Positions 1-8,800 of a stretch of DNA of 64,000 bases are shown here, piece after piece. Each line of letters starts with the position of its first letter. Within the stretch, counting starts at the first letter, position 1. The stretch comes from Chitinophaga pinensis (GTDB taxonomy: Bacteria; Bacteroidota; Bacteroidia; Chitinophagales; Chitinophagaceae). The translations under genes and the position numbers were made by a program. The stretch lies in contig NZ_VOHS01000026.1 in assembly GCF_007896845.1 (NCBI RefSeq), forward strand, positions 32,764-96,763. The letters run 5' to 3'. The notes beneath the pieces are model-generated. The model did not search any database and was not told where the DNA came from. It saw nothing but the letters and a program-made list of their open reading frames with translations.

Positions 1-186
1 TGTTGGTTAGTTTGTAAATCTTCATGTTCATATCGATTTTGGCTTGAAGTGCATTGTTGTATTGCTCGTTCACTATGGCGTATAAAAATCCCTTTCCGTT
101 CCCATCGCTTTGTGTAAAACGACAGGGCAGACGATAGCCGGTCTCTTTTTTATCAGAGACGATTACAAGAAAAAATAATTAAGCAT
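1..186 (-). pseudogene. 5' part of an unrecognised gene, cut by the window edge and frameshifted
   Basis: An open minus-strand frame runs off the left edge. It joins an ATG at 186-184 only if one base is restored in the T/A-rich stretch near 165-175. The restored start would read MLNYFFLVIVSDKKETGYRL and is followed by a short hydrophilic peptide. A purine-rich GGGAACC lies about 10 bases before the ATG. I recognise no family. It could also be non-coding, because only about 60 codons are visible. Confidence 0.3.
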
Positions 187-644
187 TACTGCCTGGTTCC
201 CTTAAAAGTATAAGATGACAATTTACTTCCCCCATTTTGTGGCTGATTATTATTTTTTATAACGACGAACTAGCTATTCCTTAGGGATAGAATCAGTTAT
301 ACGGCATAGGGCTTATAACTGCTATCTGCTTACATACATTGATTTTGGTCTCTCCTTTAACTCTCTCTCACAACTTAGAATTCTCTCAGCCATAGTACGA
401 GGGATCATTTTTATGATCTGCATTACTTAGTATCAACGTTTTCGGTAATGTTAATCAGCGTATTTTCCCGACCCTATAAAAATAGTAGGATTTGTTTTCC
501 AAACCTGTTAACAGATTTTAACAGAATGTTAACGGAGTTTTAATTGAAATATAAAAATGTTGTTTATCAGTTAGTTACGTATTAGTTGAGCCCTTCTTTT
601 TGTTAAAAAAAATTAAAATGGAATTGGAAATGAGCACTTATACA
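187..644. other. AT-rich intergenic region
   Basis: About 460 bases between the broken edge ORF and the terminator of the ABC1-kinase gene. No open frame longer than about 60 codons with a plausible start is visible. Several GTTAAC-type short repeats occur near 505-540. No RNA gene was recognised. Confidence 0.5.
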
Positions 645-695
645 ATAAAAAAGCCGGTACTTTAATATAACCTTAGCGGTTATATAAGTACCGGC
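645..695 (-). terminator. Rho-independent terminator of the TetR/ABC1-kinase pair
   Basis: A stem formed by 653-672 and 678-695 (GCCGGTACTT...AAGTACCGGC with a small bulge) lies just beyond the ABC1-kinase stop codon. On the minus strand it is followed by a run of six T. Confidence 0.75.
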
Positions 696-726
696 AATAG
701 CATCACTTAATATAGTAGTAGTCCTT

Positions 727-2049
727 TTATACAGGGCGTAACATGCTTTGTATACGGGCTTCACTGGTGAAGATCTTCGCTTTCAGATCACTGAGAATGG
801 AGTATAGACCAAAATAGGTCCGGTTCACATATAAAGAATGTCGTGATCCTCTCGCGACCTTGGAATCTCTTACTTCTTTAAGATTGTACAGGTAGTCCAT
901 GTAGGCGTAGATCTCCGCAAAATAAGTTTCGTCTCCGAAATCAAATTCTTCCTGAGTAAAGGGAAGTGTCAGCATATCGATCATCTTCTGGAAAAGTCCT
1001 GAGAAGAATACGATTTCTTTTTCTGTGTCATTCGGATGTATCATCTCGAGGTTCAGATAGATTTCTTTCCGTCTGGCTTCATCTTTCAGTACTTCCTTGT
1101 CAACCAGCAGGAAGTAATTGGCATAAAAGTCCTCCGGAATTTCCTTGATACATCCAAAGTCAAACACGCCGACAGTACCATCTTCCCGCATCAGGAAATT
1201 GCCCGGATGAGGGTCTGCGTGTACTTTCTTCAGTGCGTGTACCTGGAACTGGTAGAAATCCCAGAGTGCCTGTCCGATCTGGTTTCTTGCTTCCTGCGAA
1301 GGATTGCGCTCCAGAAATTCTTTCAGGTGGAATCCTTTGAGCCAGTCCATCGTAATGATCCTGTCGCTGGATAGTTCAGGGTAATACACCGGAAAGACCA
1401 GATTCGGGATATGCGCACACTGGGCTGATACTTCCATTGAGCGGCGCAGTTCCAGTTTGTAATCTGTCTCTTCCAGCAATTTGCCTTCGATCTCCTCAAA
1501 ATATTTGTCCATATCCACTTCATTCATGCCCACAATACGGATGGCGAAAGGCTTTACTATACGGAGATCTGATTTTACACTGTTAGCCACACCGGGATAC
1601 TGAATTTTTACGGCCAGATCTTTTTCCCATTTCACGGCTTTGTGTACTTGTCCGATAGAGGCGGCATTGGATGCCTGCATTTCGAACTTGTCATATAATT
1701 GTGTAGGGGTTTTACCCAGTGTTTTAACGAATGTATTGATCACCAAAGGGCCTGAAAGGGGTGGTGCGCTGTATTGCGACATAGCAAAACGCTCGGTATA
1801 GGCTTTTGGAAGCATTCCCTTGTCCATACTGAGCATCTGTGCTACTTTTAGTGCACTTCCTTTAAGATTGCTGAGTGTATCGTAAATGTCCTCCGCGTTG
1901 TCGGCATGCAGTTCTTCTCTGCTGGTGGAGGGATCTATGAGTTTTTTTGTATAGTGTTTGAGGTAATTGGTACCTACTTTTAATCCAGTTGTAACAAATT
2001 TGCTGGCACGTTCAACTTTTCCGGTAGGGATGTTAGTCTGTTCTTTCAT
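727..2049 (-). CDS. ABC1/AarF/UbiB-family atypical kinase
   Basis: Member of the ABC1 (UbiB/ADCK) family of protein-kinase-like ATPases. Characterised members support quinone biosynthesis or lipid metabolism; the role of this Bacteroidota branch is not known to me. The HADPHPGN catalytic loop is near residue 280 and DFG near 298. The Ala-rich nucleotide loop reads NAASIGQVH near residue 130. The usual KxGQ motif is replaced by KVAQ near residue 70, an altered inhibitory motif. The start is the ATG at 2049, preceded by AAGGAAA and 7 bases after the TetR stop. A longer frame to 2103 would overlap that gene. Length is about 440 aa, normal for the family. It is co-transcribed with the TetR-like gene, which may regulate it. 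Family is certain; substrate is unknown. Confidence 0.9.
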   Translation of the reverse strand: MKEQTNIPTGKVERASKFVTTGLKVGTNYLKHYTKKLIDPSTSREELHADNAEDIYDTLSNLKGSALKVAQMLSMDKGMLPKAYTERFAMSQYSAPPLSGPLVINTFVKTLGKTPTQLYDKFEMQASNAASIGQVHKAVKWEKDLAVKIQYPGVANSVKSDLRIVKPFAIRIVGMNEVDMDKYFEEIEGKLLEETDYKLELRRSMEVSAQCAHIPNLVFPVYYPELSSDRIITMDWLKGFHLKEFLERNPSQEARNQIGQALWDFYQFQVHALKKVHADPHPGNFLMREDGTVGVFDFGCIKEIPEDFYANYFLLVDKEVLKDEARRKEIYLNLEMIHPNDTEKEIVFFSGLFQKMIDMLTLPFTQEEFDFGDETYFAEIYAYMDYLYNLKEVRDSKVARGSRHSLYVNRTYFGLYSILSDLKAKIFTSEARIQSMLRPV

Positions 2050-2056
2050 CACATTG

Positions 2057-2683
2057 TTATTTCCTTGCAAACATGAATTTTCCGAAGTCGAGGATGCTGT
2101 CAAGTGTATTAGAGCTGATCAGCTGGAAGCTGAGGTTAACGGCTTTTTCTATGGCGGCATCTGTCATTTCGAAGCGTTCACTGTCATCTTTTGTCCAGTA
2201 GCGGAGTACAAACAGGGCCTGTACCCAGAAGCCATGTACATACTGATCTGAAATATACTTGCGTTCCTTGATTTCACCGGTCTGATAACCTTCTTTGATC
2301 AGTTCGCGGATATAATCGTAAAACGCGATACGGAAGGATTCCAGTTTTTCCAGATGCAGACCGGGCATCAGGTATTGTTCTTTTTGCTGGAGAATGTAGC
2401 TTCTGTTTTCACGTAGTTGCTGTACCCACAGGAAGTAAAAGGTCAGGAGCTTTTCCCGGGCGGAATAGTTCCGGTAGATTTCATCTTCTTTCAGCTTGTC
2501 CAATGTTTCCTCAAAGAAAGAGCGCCAGATGTCTTTTTCCAGAGAATCGAACGAGGAATAGCCGTCGTAAAAGGTGATTTCCGAGATATCCAGCTGTTGG
2601 CAGAAGGCATATACAGAAACGGGTCTTTTACCATTTTCCAGCCAATATGTTTTATAAGCGTCGCGTATGAGTTTTTTATCCAT
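2057..2683 (-). CDS. TetR-like transcriptional regulator
   Basis: About 208 aa. The N-terminal helices (residues 1-50, with DISEITFYDGYSSF as probable recognition region) fit a TetR helix-turn-helix. The rest is helical, as in ligand-binding TetR domains. The start is placed at the Met of MDKKLIRDAYK (2683); the frame extends to 2743 without a better start. The stop lies 7 bases before the ABC1-kinase start, so the two form an operon. An adjacent regulator may sense the product of the kinase pathway, which is inference. No operator was identified in 2684-2823. Confidence 0.75.
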   Translation of the reverse strand: MDKKLIRDAYKTYWLENGKRPVSVYAFCQQLDISEITFYDGYSSFDSLEKDIWRSFFEETLDKLKEDEIYRNYSAREKLLTFYFLWVQQLRENRSYILQQKEQYLMPGLHLEKLESFRIAFYDYIRELIKEGYQTGEIKERKYISDQYVHGFWVQALFVLRYWTKDDSERFEMTDAAIEKAVNLSFQLISSNTLDSILDFGKFMFARK

Positions 2684-2823
2684 GATCCATGGTTTGGCGT
2701 GTAAGAAAAAACATGACAACAGGTGACGCGGGTTAAACGTCACCAGCTATTACAAATTTACGCCACAAACGCCGGATTAAGATCAATCTCCCGCCGTGGA
2801 CTGTTAATAAAACCCTAAATTGA

Positions 2824-3192
2824 TCAGGCAGGACGATCACCGGTTTCGGCCACTGTAACTCTGCCTTTATCATCTACCAGCACAACCGTTCCGGCATCGC
2901 CCGTAGGCAGGATAAATCTGACCTGAGATGCCGTTTTTAGCTCCCTGATTTTTTTTGTGGAAAATTCATATACCTGAGCACCAGAAGGTTCGGTTGCCAT
3001 GACCAGCAGGGATTCTGACAACAGTAGCCACGGTAATGTATTCGGCCCGGGATTAAAATGGTTTGTTATCTGGAATCCCTGACTGTCTTCTCTTACTAAA
3101 AAACAACCCTTTTTCGTCGATACCACGAGTGTCGTACTAAGGGAATGCTGGAAAATGGTCATATTGTCGATATCGGTCTCCATTTTCAGCAC
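2824..3192 (-). CDS. C-terminal beta-propeller segment of the bpX/TPR/propeller protein (segment 4 of 4)
   Basis: About 122 aa of short beta strands with repeated pattern (SLSTTLVVSTKKGCFLV, VVLVDDKGRVTV), as in the last blades of a beta-propeller. The conserved-looking frame extends upstream of the apparent Met as GERLYRIESLGST. It joins segment 3 if one G is restored in the CCCC run (plus strand) at 3231-3234. It is therefore probably the C-terminus of one protein of about 930 aa spanning 2824-5619, not a separate gene. No independent start site with ribosome-binding sequence is seen. Confidence 0.6.
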   Translation of the reverse strand: MLKMETDIDNMTIFQHSLSTTLVVSTKKGCFLVREDSQGFQITNHFNPGPNTLPWLLLSESLLVMATEPSGAQVYEFSTKKIRELKTASQVRFILPTGDAGTVVLVDDKGRVTVAETGDRPA

Positions 3193-3212
3193 AGCAGTAC
3201 TGCCGAGGCTCT

Positions 3213-3989
3213 CTATTCTGTATAAACGTTCCCCTGAAAGAGGTAAAAAGGGTCATTACCATAGATCTGGTAAGGTGCTGATCCTCTCAGGAGTATGACG
3301 GGTTCGTTATTTGTTTCATTGAAGCATCTGGTGAGCACTTTTTCGCCTTCCATATTATCATCCTGAAGATAGAGTTCCCCGGTGTTTTTATCAGCAATGA
3401 ACAATACCGGTTGACTATCCAGATCGTTTGTTACGCCCAGCAGTTCTTGTCCGGCAGAAAAGTCAGTGGTATCCAGCTTTATATGGCTATGAAAAGGGCT
3501 GACATGTGGCAGGTCGGGGACACCGATATCAATAACCCCCCGGTTTGTTTTCAGGAACATCGTCAGCTTGCTGTGCCGCATATTTCCGCTGATGGGGAAG
3601 TAAGGCTGAAGGGTGACTTCTCTTTTACGTCTGACCTGTTCTGCCAGATGCCGGCTTTCCCACGAATAGTATTTCTGATGGCCTTGCAGGGTCATGCGTA
3701 GCACAAAGACACGGGCGGACAGTTTACCTACGAACAGAAGCTGCTGCATCGATGCCGTTGCGCCATACCATTCGATATCTTCCCTAAGCCGGAATCCCTG
3801 TGTTGTTTTAATATTTGCTTCCGGGTATTTCTGGCGGTCGTGATAGCGTTGAATATCGTGCTGAACCTGTTTATCTTCCGGCAGGATCCTTTTCAGGAGG
3901 TTCAGTTTGTTGGTGTCGCCCTGTTCTATCTGAGGACTGATCACCTCATAAGTTATTTGTGTGGTGACATTGCCGGCTTGTTCGTCCAT
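3213..3989 (-). CDS. Beta-propeller segment of the bpX/TPR/propeller protein (segment 3 of 4)
   Basis: A beta-rich stretch of about 258 aa. It starts with a helical link (LLDFREQMDEQ, partly upstream of the Met) followed by strands such as QLLFVGKLSARVFVLRMTL and QPVLFIADKNTGELYLQDDN, which look like propeller blades. An ATG at 3989 is available but overlaps segment 2 by 37 bases. Restoring one base near 4009-4011 (plus-strand AAA) gives a continuous read from segment 2. The reading ends in an 8-residue tail created by the next frameshift at 3231-3234. In MoxR-vWA ternary systems the propeller is thought to present or recognise a partner. Confidence 0.6.
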   Translation of the reverse strand: MDEQAGNVTTQITYEVISPQIEQGDTNKLNLLKRILPEDKQVQHDIQRYHDRQKYPEANIKTTQGFRLREDIEWYGATASMQQLLFVGKLSARVFVLRMTLQGHQKYYSWESRHLAEQVRRKREVTLQPYFPISGNMRHSKLTMFLKTNRGVIDIGVPDLPHVSPFHSHIKLDTTDFSAGQELLGVTNDLDSQPVLFIADKNTGELYLQDDNMEGEKVLTRCFNETNNEPVILLRGSAPYQIYGNDPFYLFQGNVYTE

Positions 3990-4798
3990 TTGTTCACGGA
4001 AGTCGAGTAAATGGACAGGAACTGGTCATATCGCTCCTGCGGGGTCTTTTCGCTATATATGCTGCTGATCTTTGCTGCCAGTCCGGTTTTATCCTGCTGG
4101 TTATTGATCTCAAGATATCTGATCAGGCAATTTCTGCCATTATAGTCATTTTGCCAGCCATTTGCGAGTATATTGGTAGCGGCGGTTGTATCTGCTGTTT
4201 TTTCATGCAGGATACGCGCTGCCGCCAGATAGTCCCGTGTACCCAGATATTGTTCTACTGCCAGCTGATAGTATTCGAGTGCGCTTTCCCGTCGGGAAAG
4301 TTGCATCAGCAGATCCCCTGTTTTCTCAAATTTCTTTTGTTCTTTATAGATTTTGATGGCTTCCAGCAAGAGTCCGCCCTGTTCATAACACCTTGCTGCT
4401 TCCAAAGGCTGGTTGAGATGACTTTGGTAGAGGATGGCTGCTTCGTGATAGAACTTTCCCTTTTCCAATAGTCTTGCCGCCTGCCACAGATCACCCAGCA
4501 GGTGTGCATAGATATAGGCTGCCTGCCGGAAATCACCTTCTTCAATCGCTTTCCGTGCCTGTTCCTGATATTTTTGTCTCAGCCGTTCTCCCTGATTTTC
4601 ACTGGCATGCCATCCGTCTACGCTGTGGGCGCTGAACAGACCACTCAGGCTGAAGTTGGTGTTGCGTACACTCAGGCGGTCAGATGGCGGTGCTGTGCCT
4701 CTACCCGCTGCATTATCTGACAAGGGAATAGCGTATTTCAGTGCCTCTCCGGGGTTTGTTTCAAATAATTTAAGCAGGCGTTCTAATTCACGGTCTCT
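3953..4798 (-). CDS. TPR-like alpha-solenoid segment of the bpX/TPR/propeller protein (segment 2 of 4)
   Basis: About 275 codons. After an EALKYAIPLSD motif come paired helices of about 30-35 residues (AIEEGDFRQAAYIYAHLL, KGKFYHEAAILYQSHLNQPL, QGGLLLEAIKIYKEQKKF), typical of TPR-type solenoids. The frame has no ATG or GTG until about residue 140. The first usable start would be TTG at 4723, which would cut off the clearly coding ERLLKLFETNPGEALKYA. The segment therefore depends on joining segment 1, by restoring one base in the TTT at 4798-4800. It probably acts as a protein-interaction scaffold. Confidence 0.6.
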   Translation of the reverse strand, partial: RDRELERLLKLFETNPGEALKYAIPLSDNAAGRGTAPPSDRLSVRNTNFSLSGLFSAHSVDGWHASENQGERLRQKYQEQARKAIEEGDFRQAAYIYAHLLGDLWQAARLLEKGKFYHEAAILYQSHLNQPLEAARCYEQGGLLLEAIKIYKEQKKFEKTGDLLMQLSRRESALEYYQLAVEQYLGTRDYLAAARILHEKTADTTAATNILANGWQNDYNGRNCLIRYLEINNQQDKTGLAAKISSIYSEKTPQERYDQFLSIYSTSVNKWTNKPAMSPHK

Positions 4799-5619
4799 TT
4801 AGCCTGCAGGTCCTGCATCATTTTTTCAAGGCCACGTTGTACATATGAGCTACCAGATCCACCAGATCCGCCAGCACCTCCGCGAACGGATCTGCCACCA
4901 CTTCTTTCTGATGATGCAGTACGGCCACCGAAAGAGAATAATTTTAAAGCGGAAAGGAATTTACCAATTATACTTTCACGGAAAAATGATGCCTGCTGAC
5001 CGGAAGTATCCGGGTTTTCGTCAGGTGGAAGACCAGACAGGATAGTACCATCCTCCTGCGGTAAGTCATATAATGGTCTGGGGGCATCTCCGTTTCCCAG
5101 TAATTCACTGATATTGGCGGTTGTGGCAACCTGCGTAATGCCGATATTGGTTAATCTGGCTATAGGCGGCATACCGGGATGCGCATGATCCCAGGAACGC
5201 GTTAGTTGTTTTCCGGCATTTACCAATACTGACAGGCTGATTTCATCCCGTATCTCGAAACCAACAAAACCTATTGCAGGATGTAATATCTGGCGGTGCC
5301 AGATCAGGAGGTCTTTCATTTCTGCCGGAGAGATGGCTGGTGTGATACGCGCATTGACAGGAATAAAGCAATTCCCGTTAATGACAGTATAGGGATGACG
5401 TATTTTTTCGGGTGATGGGAGCTGATTTTTGAAAACAACCAGCAGACCACCCGCTTCTTCTGTGTTTTTGTGTTCCGGTAATAGAAAGCCGGAGAGCCCT
5501 GTCAGAGGGATCTGCCATTCATTCATTTCACGGAACCATTCCTCCGGTGTATTGCCGCGGAGGAAAGCAGCGCCTGTGTTGTGCAGGATCTGTGCATCAT
5601 ATTGCAGCTGCAGTAACAT
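4783..5619 (-). CDS. N-terminal domain of the bpX/TPR/propeller protein (segment 1 of 4)
   Basis: 278 aa starting at an ATG that overlaps the end of the vWA-propeller gene by 23 bases, which indicates translational coupling. Residues 1-200 form a mixed alpha/beta domain. It resembles what I remember of accessory bpX domains in MoxR-vWA-propeller ternary systems, but I cannot assign the subtype. Residues 240-265 are a Gly/Ser-rich linker (GGAGGSGGSGSS), followed by a helix (RGLEKMMQDLQ) that runs into segment 2 after a one-base correction at 4798-4800. Taken as one gene, 2824-5619 would encode about 930 aa. Confidence 0.6.
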   Translation of the reverse strand: MLLQLQYDAQILHNTGAAFLRGNTPEEWFREMNEWQIPLTGLSGFLLPEHKNTEEAGGLLVVFKNQLPSPEKIRHPYTVINGNCFIPVNARITPAISPAEMKDLLIWHRQILHPAIGFVGFEIRDEISLSVLVNAGKQLTRSWDHAHPGMPPIARLTNIGITQVATTANISELLGNGDAPRPLYDLPQEDGTILSGLPPDENPDTSGQQASFFRESIIGKFLSALKLFSFGGRTASSERSGGRSVRGGAGGSGGSGSSYVQRGLEKMMQDLQAKETVN

Positions 5620-8095
5620 ATTTCTGGATTATGTGTATAAATGGACGAATATATTTCTGATGGAAGGCCATTATTTCTACCACTTTAGCGTCTTCCGGTC
5701 TTAAATATGGGTGTCCGCAGGTATCCCCATTGGAAGCCCAGCAGGAAATGCCGATGTTCACCATTACAGGGAGCGCTATTTCAGGTAATGCCTTATTAGA
5801 GCTACGGAGGTAGAGCATATGGCGTACTGCATCAAACCATGCCTCACTACCATCCGGCCAGTGGTATCGCAATAATGGTTGTCGCAGGTCTTTTACTTTC
5901 AGCTTTTGCATCGTGCTGATGATGTTATGCTCCGGTGCAGGGCCGTTAACAGGAATGAATTCAACTTTATTCTGGCTGAAGATCAGTTCATGCCTGTTGA
6001 CTTCAAAGTTTCCATTGTCATTGATGGCGATATGTTTGATCTTACTCACCATATCATATGCCGCTGAGCTGTTGCTGTAAACGTTGGTTGACATCAATGT
6101 CATTGAACGGATATTGTCGAGCTGTGTTCGCTGCAGGCCAGGAGGTGCAGCTGTCAGTTCTCTACTGTACACATTCAGTGAATAGATGCCGTTGGCCGTT
6201 TCAAAAAGGAATGACTTATCATTAATACTGAATTCAGTTCTGAATATTTTACCGATGCTTGTTTCCTGTATCAACTTAATCGTGACCGGATGGCTTGACA
6301 ACTGTCGTGTCTTTTTATCCAGGTGGCAGATGATGAAGGCTTTGGTATGCCTGTCCCGGAACTGGATGAAGAAATTGTTTTCATCATGTCCGTAGTTATA
6401 GACTGACATATACGCTTCGGGGAACAGGGACATCATTTCCAGAGCTCCTTTATGTTGATTCTGCCAGTATACCAGTTGTCGCTGGTCTGTTATGCAGATA
6501 CCACTATGGTCCTTTGAGGCAATACCGTTGTAGCCATAATTGCGTCTTGCCGGTAATAACAAAGGAAAGGGCACGTGTTCGAGGAACAGGGGAATATCCA
6601 GCATTGTGGGAGTACCTCTGAAGCTATGTGTGAGCGGCTGTTTTTTAGCACGTGGAGGAGGCGGTTCCAGATTGATACGGGCAGTGCTGAGTAGCTTTCT
6701 GTGTCCGGAGAGATACCTGTACAAGTGAACTGTCGCATCCCGTTCTATTGTTACCAGAAATCCATTGTGCGGACGCAAGGAGGCAAACGCATGTTGAAAG
6801 TCTGTTTCATGGAACAGCTCTTCGCTGGTGATCAGGAAAAATTCGTGGTCATTGCTGAGTGTATGCAATTCATTAAATGCCAATAAAGCATTGGCGCTGC
6901 GCAATGCCGGCGAAAGTACGTGCATGGACTTTACCACATCTTTTTTATTGGTAAGGTCAATGGTTTTGCATTGGTCTCCTGCGAGGGCATAGCTTGTGAT
7001 AGTGGCCTGCTGTTTCTTATCCACGATGGAGGCCAGAGTAGTGGATACGGCCAGCATATGCGGCGTTCCCCACATTTTTATACTCTTGTCAATCAGTATA
7101 AAACGGTGTGTATGCAGTTTGTCGGGGATTTCTTCCCGGCGAAGGTATAAGGCTTCATTGTTGGCCAGTCTTGCCATCAGCACATCATCTTCATTGGCCA
7201 GTTCACTGAGCAGCAGTTTATCAATAGTGCCTTTATTGGTAATATCAGACACACCACCGATCGTTCTGTCTCCCGCCCGATTCGTATGCATGGGCAGATG
7301 AATGGCTGCCATCAGGCGTTGGGTCAGTAATGCAATATATGCGGTGTTGTCATCTTCTGCCAGTTCTTCCAGCAGGTCTTTTTCTCCTGCCTGTGGCGGC
7401 AAGGGTAATGCTTCCGGCATCTCTACAGGTGCCAGTGGGGGAGGAGGTGTAGCTGGTGTTTTGATCCGTGTTTCCAGTTCCTGTTCCAGCACATCTGTAT
7501 AAGGATATTTATGCAGGATACGGGACATGATACGGAGGTCCGTGTTTGCCTGTGTATTCGACCAGTTATTATCGTCTATTCGTGGTGCACAATAATCTTC
7601 GGCTGGCAGTTTTTGAAATATAGCGATCATTTCCTTTCCGGAACCATTCGCCAGTGCCAGTGGAATCTGTTCAAAAAGGCAGTTGAAGAGTATGGTACGT
7701 TTATCCTCGTGCCAGTATTGGCGGGACAGCGGATATAACAGGTCAACAAATGAGCTTAACAGGTTGGAATCATCCGTCAGATCTTCAGGATTGGAGCGGT
7801 ATAACCAGCTTTCGGGATTTATCATGGCACGCCATAATTCCTGCTTTAATACGTCCGGGGTAATACCTTCCCGTGGCCGTTGTGTATCCACTTTACCGAT
7901 CATTAAAATGATCAGCAAAACAGATAAGGGAGGTGTTGTCGCATATTCCTGCGACAGGAGACCGATCAATTCTTCTTTGAAACAGATTGTGTTTCCTTTG
8001 GCAAATTCTATGACAGTGCCGTCTTCTGTCCAGTGCCAGAAATAGTCTTTGGGTGCACTGAAATAAGCGATGGTTCTATCGTGCAGATTTTCCAT
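5597..8095 (-). CDS. Degenerate vWA / beta-propeller protein of a MoxR-vWA-bpX ternary system
   Basis: 832 aa. Residues 1-235 are mostly helical. Residues 238-255 are a Pro-rich linker. Residues 325-445 look like a von Willebrand factor A fold with the MIDAS region ILIDKSIKMWG. It matches DxSxS only as D-x-S-x-K, so metal binding may be impaired. Residues 460-830 are strand-rich repeats (for example GYNGIASKDHSGICITDQRQ, TEFSINDKSFLFETANGIY) that suit a beta-propeller. The ATG directly abuts the TAA of the upstream gene. In such systems the MoxR ATPase is thought to remodel the vWA partner, and the propeller recognises a ligand. Family assignment is from memory, so the domain borders are approximate. 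Confidence 0.65.
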   Translation of the reverse strand: MENLHDRTIAYFSAPKDYFWHWTEDGTVIEFAKGNTICFKEELIGLLSQEYATTPPLSVLLIILMIGKVDTQRPREGITPDVLKQELWRAMINPESWLYRSNPEDLTDDSNLLSSFVDLLYPLSRQYWHEDKRTILFNCLFEQIPLALANGSGKEMIAIFQKLPAEDYCAPRIDDNNWSNTQANTDLRIMSRILHKYPYTDVLEQELETRIKTPATPPPPLAPVEMPEALPLPPQAGEKDLLEELAEDDNTAYIALLTQRLMAAIHLPMHTNRAGDRTIGGVSDITNKGTIDKLLLSELANEDDVLMARLANNEALYLRREEIPDKLHTHRFILIDKSIKMWGTPHMLAVSTTLASIVDKKQQATITSYALAGDQCKTIDLTNKKDVVKSMHVLSPALRSANALLAFNELHTLSNDHEFFLITSEELFHETDFQHAFASLRPHNGFLVTIERDATVHLYRYLSGHRKLLSTARINLEPPPPRAKKQPLTHSFRGTPTMLDIPLFLEHVPFPLLLPARRNYGYNGIASKDHSGICITDQRQLVYWQNQHKGALEMMSLFPEAYMSVYNYGHDENNFFIQFRDRHTKAFIICHLDKKTRQLSSHPVTIKLIQETSIGKIFRTEFSINDKSFLFETANGIYSLNVYSRELTAAPPGLQRTQLDNIRSMTLMSTNVYSNSSAAYDMVSKIKHIAINDNGNFEVNRHELIFSQNKVEFIPVNGPAPEHNIISTMQKLKVKDLRQPLLRYHWPDGSEAWFDAVRHMLYLRSSNKALPEIALPVMVNIGISCWASNGDTCGHPYLRPEDAKVVEIMAFHQKYIRPFIHIIQKYVTAAAI

Positions 8096-8800
8096 TTAAA
8101 GTACATTGGTGAGGCGGATGGCGCTTCTGGTTGCCATTACAAAACAATTCATGGGAATACGTTCCCATTGTCCGTCCGGATGAAACAATATCATGGCGTC
8201 TTTATCTGCGGCAAACTGCTCTATGATAAATGCGCCAGCCATTGACGGATCGAAATCATAGCCGGCTGGCAACAGCAGATTGTTTCTGACCACATAAGCC
8301 TTTCCCGGCAGGGAGGGTACAGGAGCGCCGATTACCAATACTTCTTCCGATTCGCATACTGCAAAACTGAGTTGCTGTAATCTGATCAAAGGGGCATTGT
8401 CAGCGTATGCTTTCCAGTGTGCCAGATTGGTGATAACAGCTGCTGGTTCTGTAGTCTGTGGTGCAGGGGTGAGTTGTATCGTGAATGTCTGCCGGGTTTT
8501 TCCCGGTAAGGCAGAAACAGGCAATTCTACTGTAAGAAAAGACGTCAGGGCTTCCCATGTCATTCTTTTAAGTGTATCGTGCGGTGTTTGCCGGCCGGGC
8601 AGGAATAAGCGTCCTTCGAAATCCGCGAGGTAAGTATGTTTTACAGGCAACTTACGCAGCCGTATATCTGTACTTTCCGCCGGGATGCCTCTTACCCAGA
8701 TGTCATCTCCTGAGAGAGCTACCTGCAGATCCGGCCAGGTGCGTATGTTTCCCAGTGTTTCCAGTTGTGTCAGGGGAAGCACGATGATCATTTCTTTCAT
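8096..8800 (-). CDS. Accessory protein of the MoxR-vWA-bpX operon
   Basis: About 234 aa from the ATG of MKEMIIVLP, which overlaps the MoxR stop in an ATGA junction. A longer frame to 8878 would lie inside the MoxR gene and is unlikely. The protein is mixed alpha/beta. Its last 70 residues (SEEVLVIGAPVPSLPGKAY, FIIEQFAADKDAMILFHPDG) are strand-rich. I recognise no enzymatic motif. Its place between the MoxR and vWA genes, with no intergenic space, suggests an obligate subunit or adaptor of the same complex. It may be one of the family-specific bpX/VMAP domains of these systems. Confidence 0.6.
   Translation of the reverse strand: MKEMIIVLPLTQLETLGNIRTWPDLQVALSGDDIWVRGIPAESTDIRLRKLPVKHTYLADFEGRLFLPGRQTPHDTLKRMTWEALTSFLTVELPVSALPGKTRQTFTIQLTPAPQTTEPAAVITNLAHWKAYADNAPLIRLQQLSFAVCESEEVLVIGAPVPSLPGKAYVVRNNLLLPAGYDFDPSMAGAFIIEQFAADKDAMILFHPDGQWERIPMNCFVMATRSAIRLTNVL

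Noticed and set aside
3213..5619. Programmed -1 frameshifting as explanation for the broken bpX-type gene
   Set aside because: Only the site at 3231 has a slippery context, and the same kind of break appears in a dozen unrelated genes, so errors are simpler.
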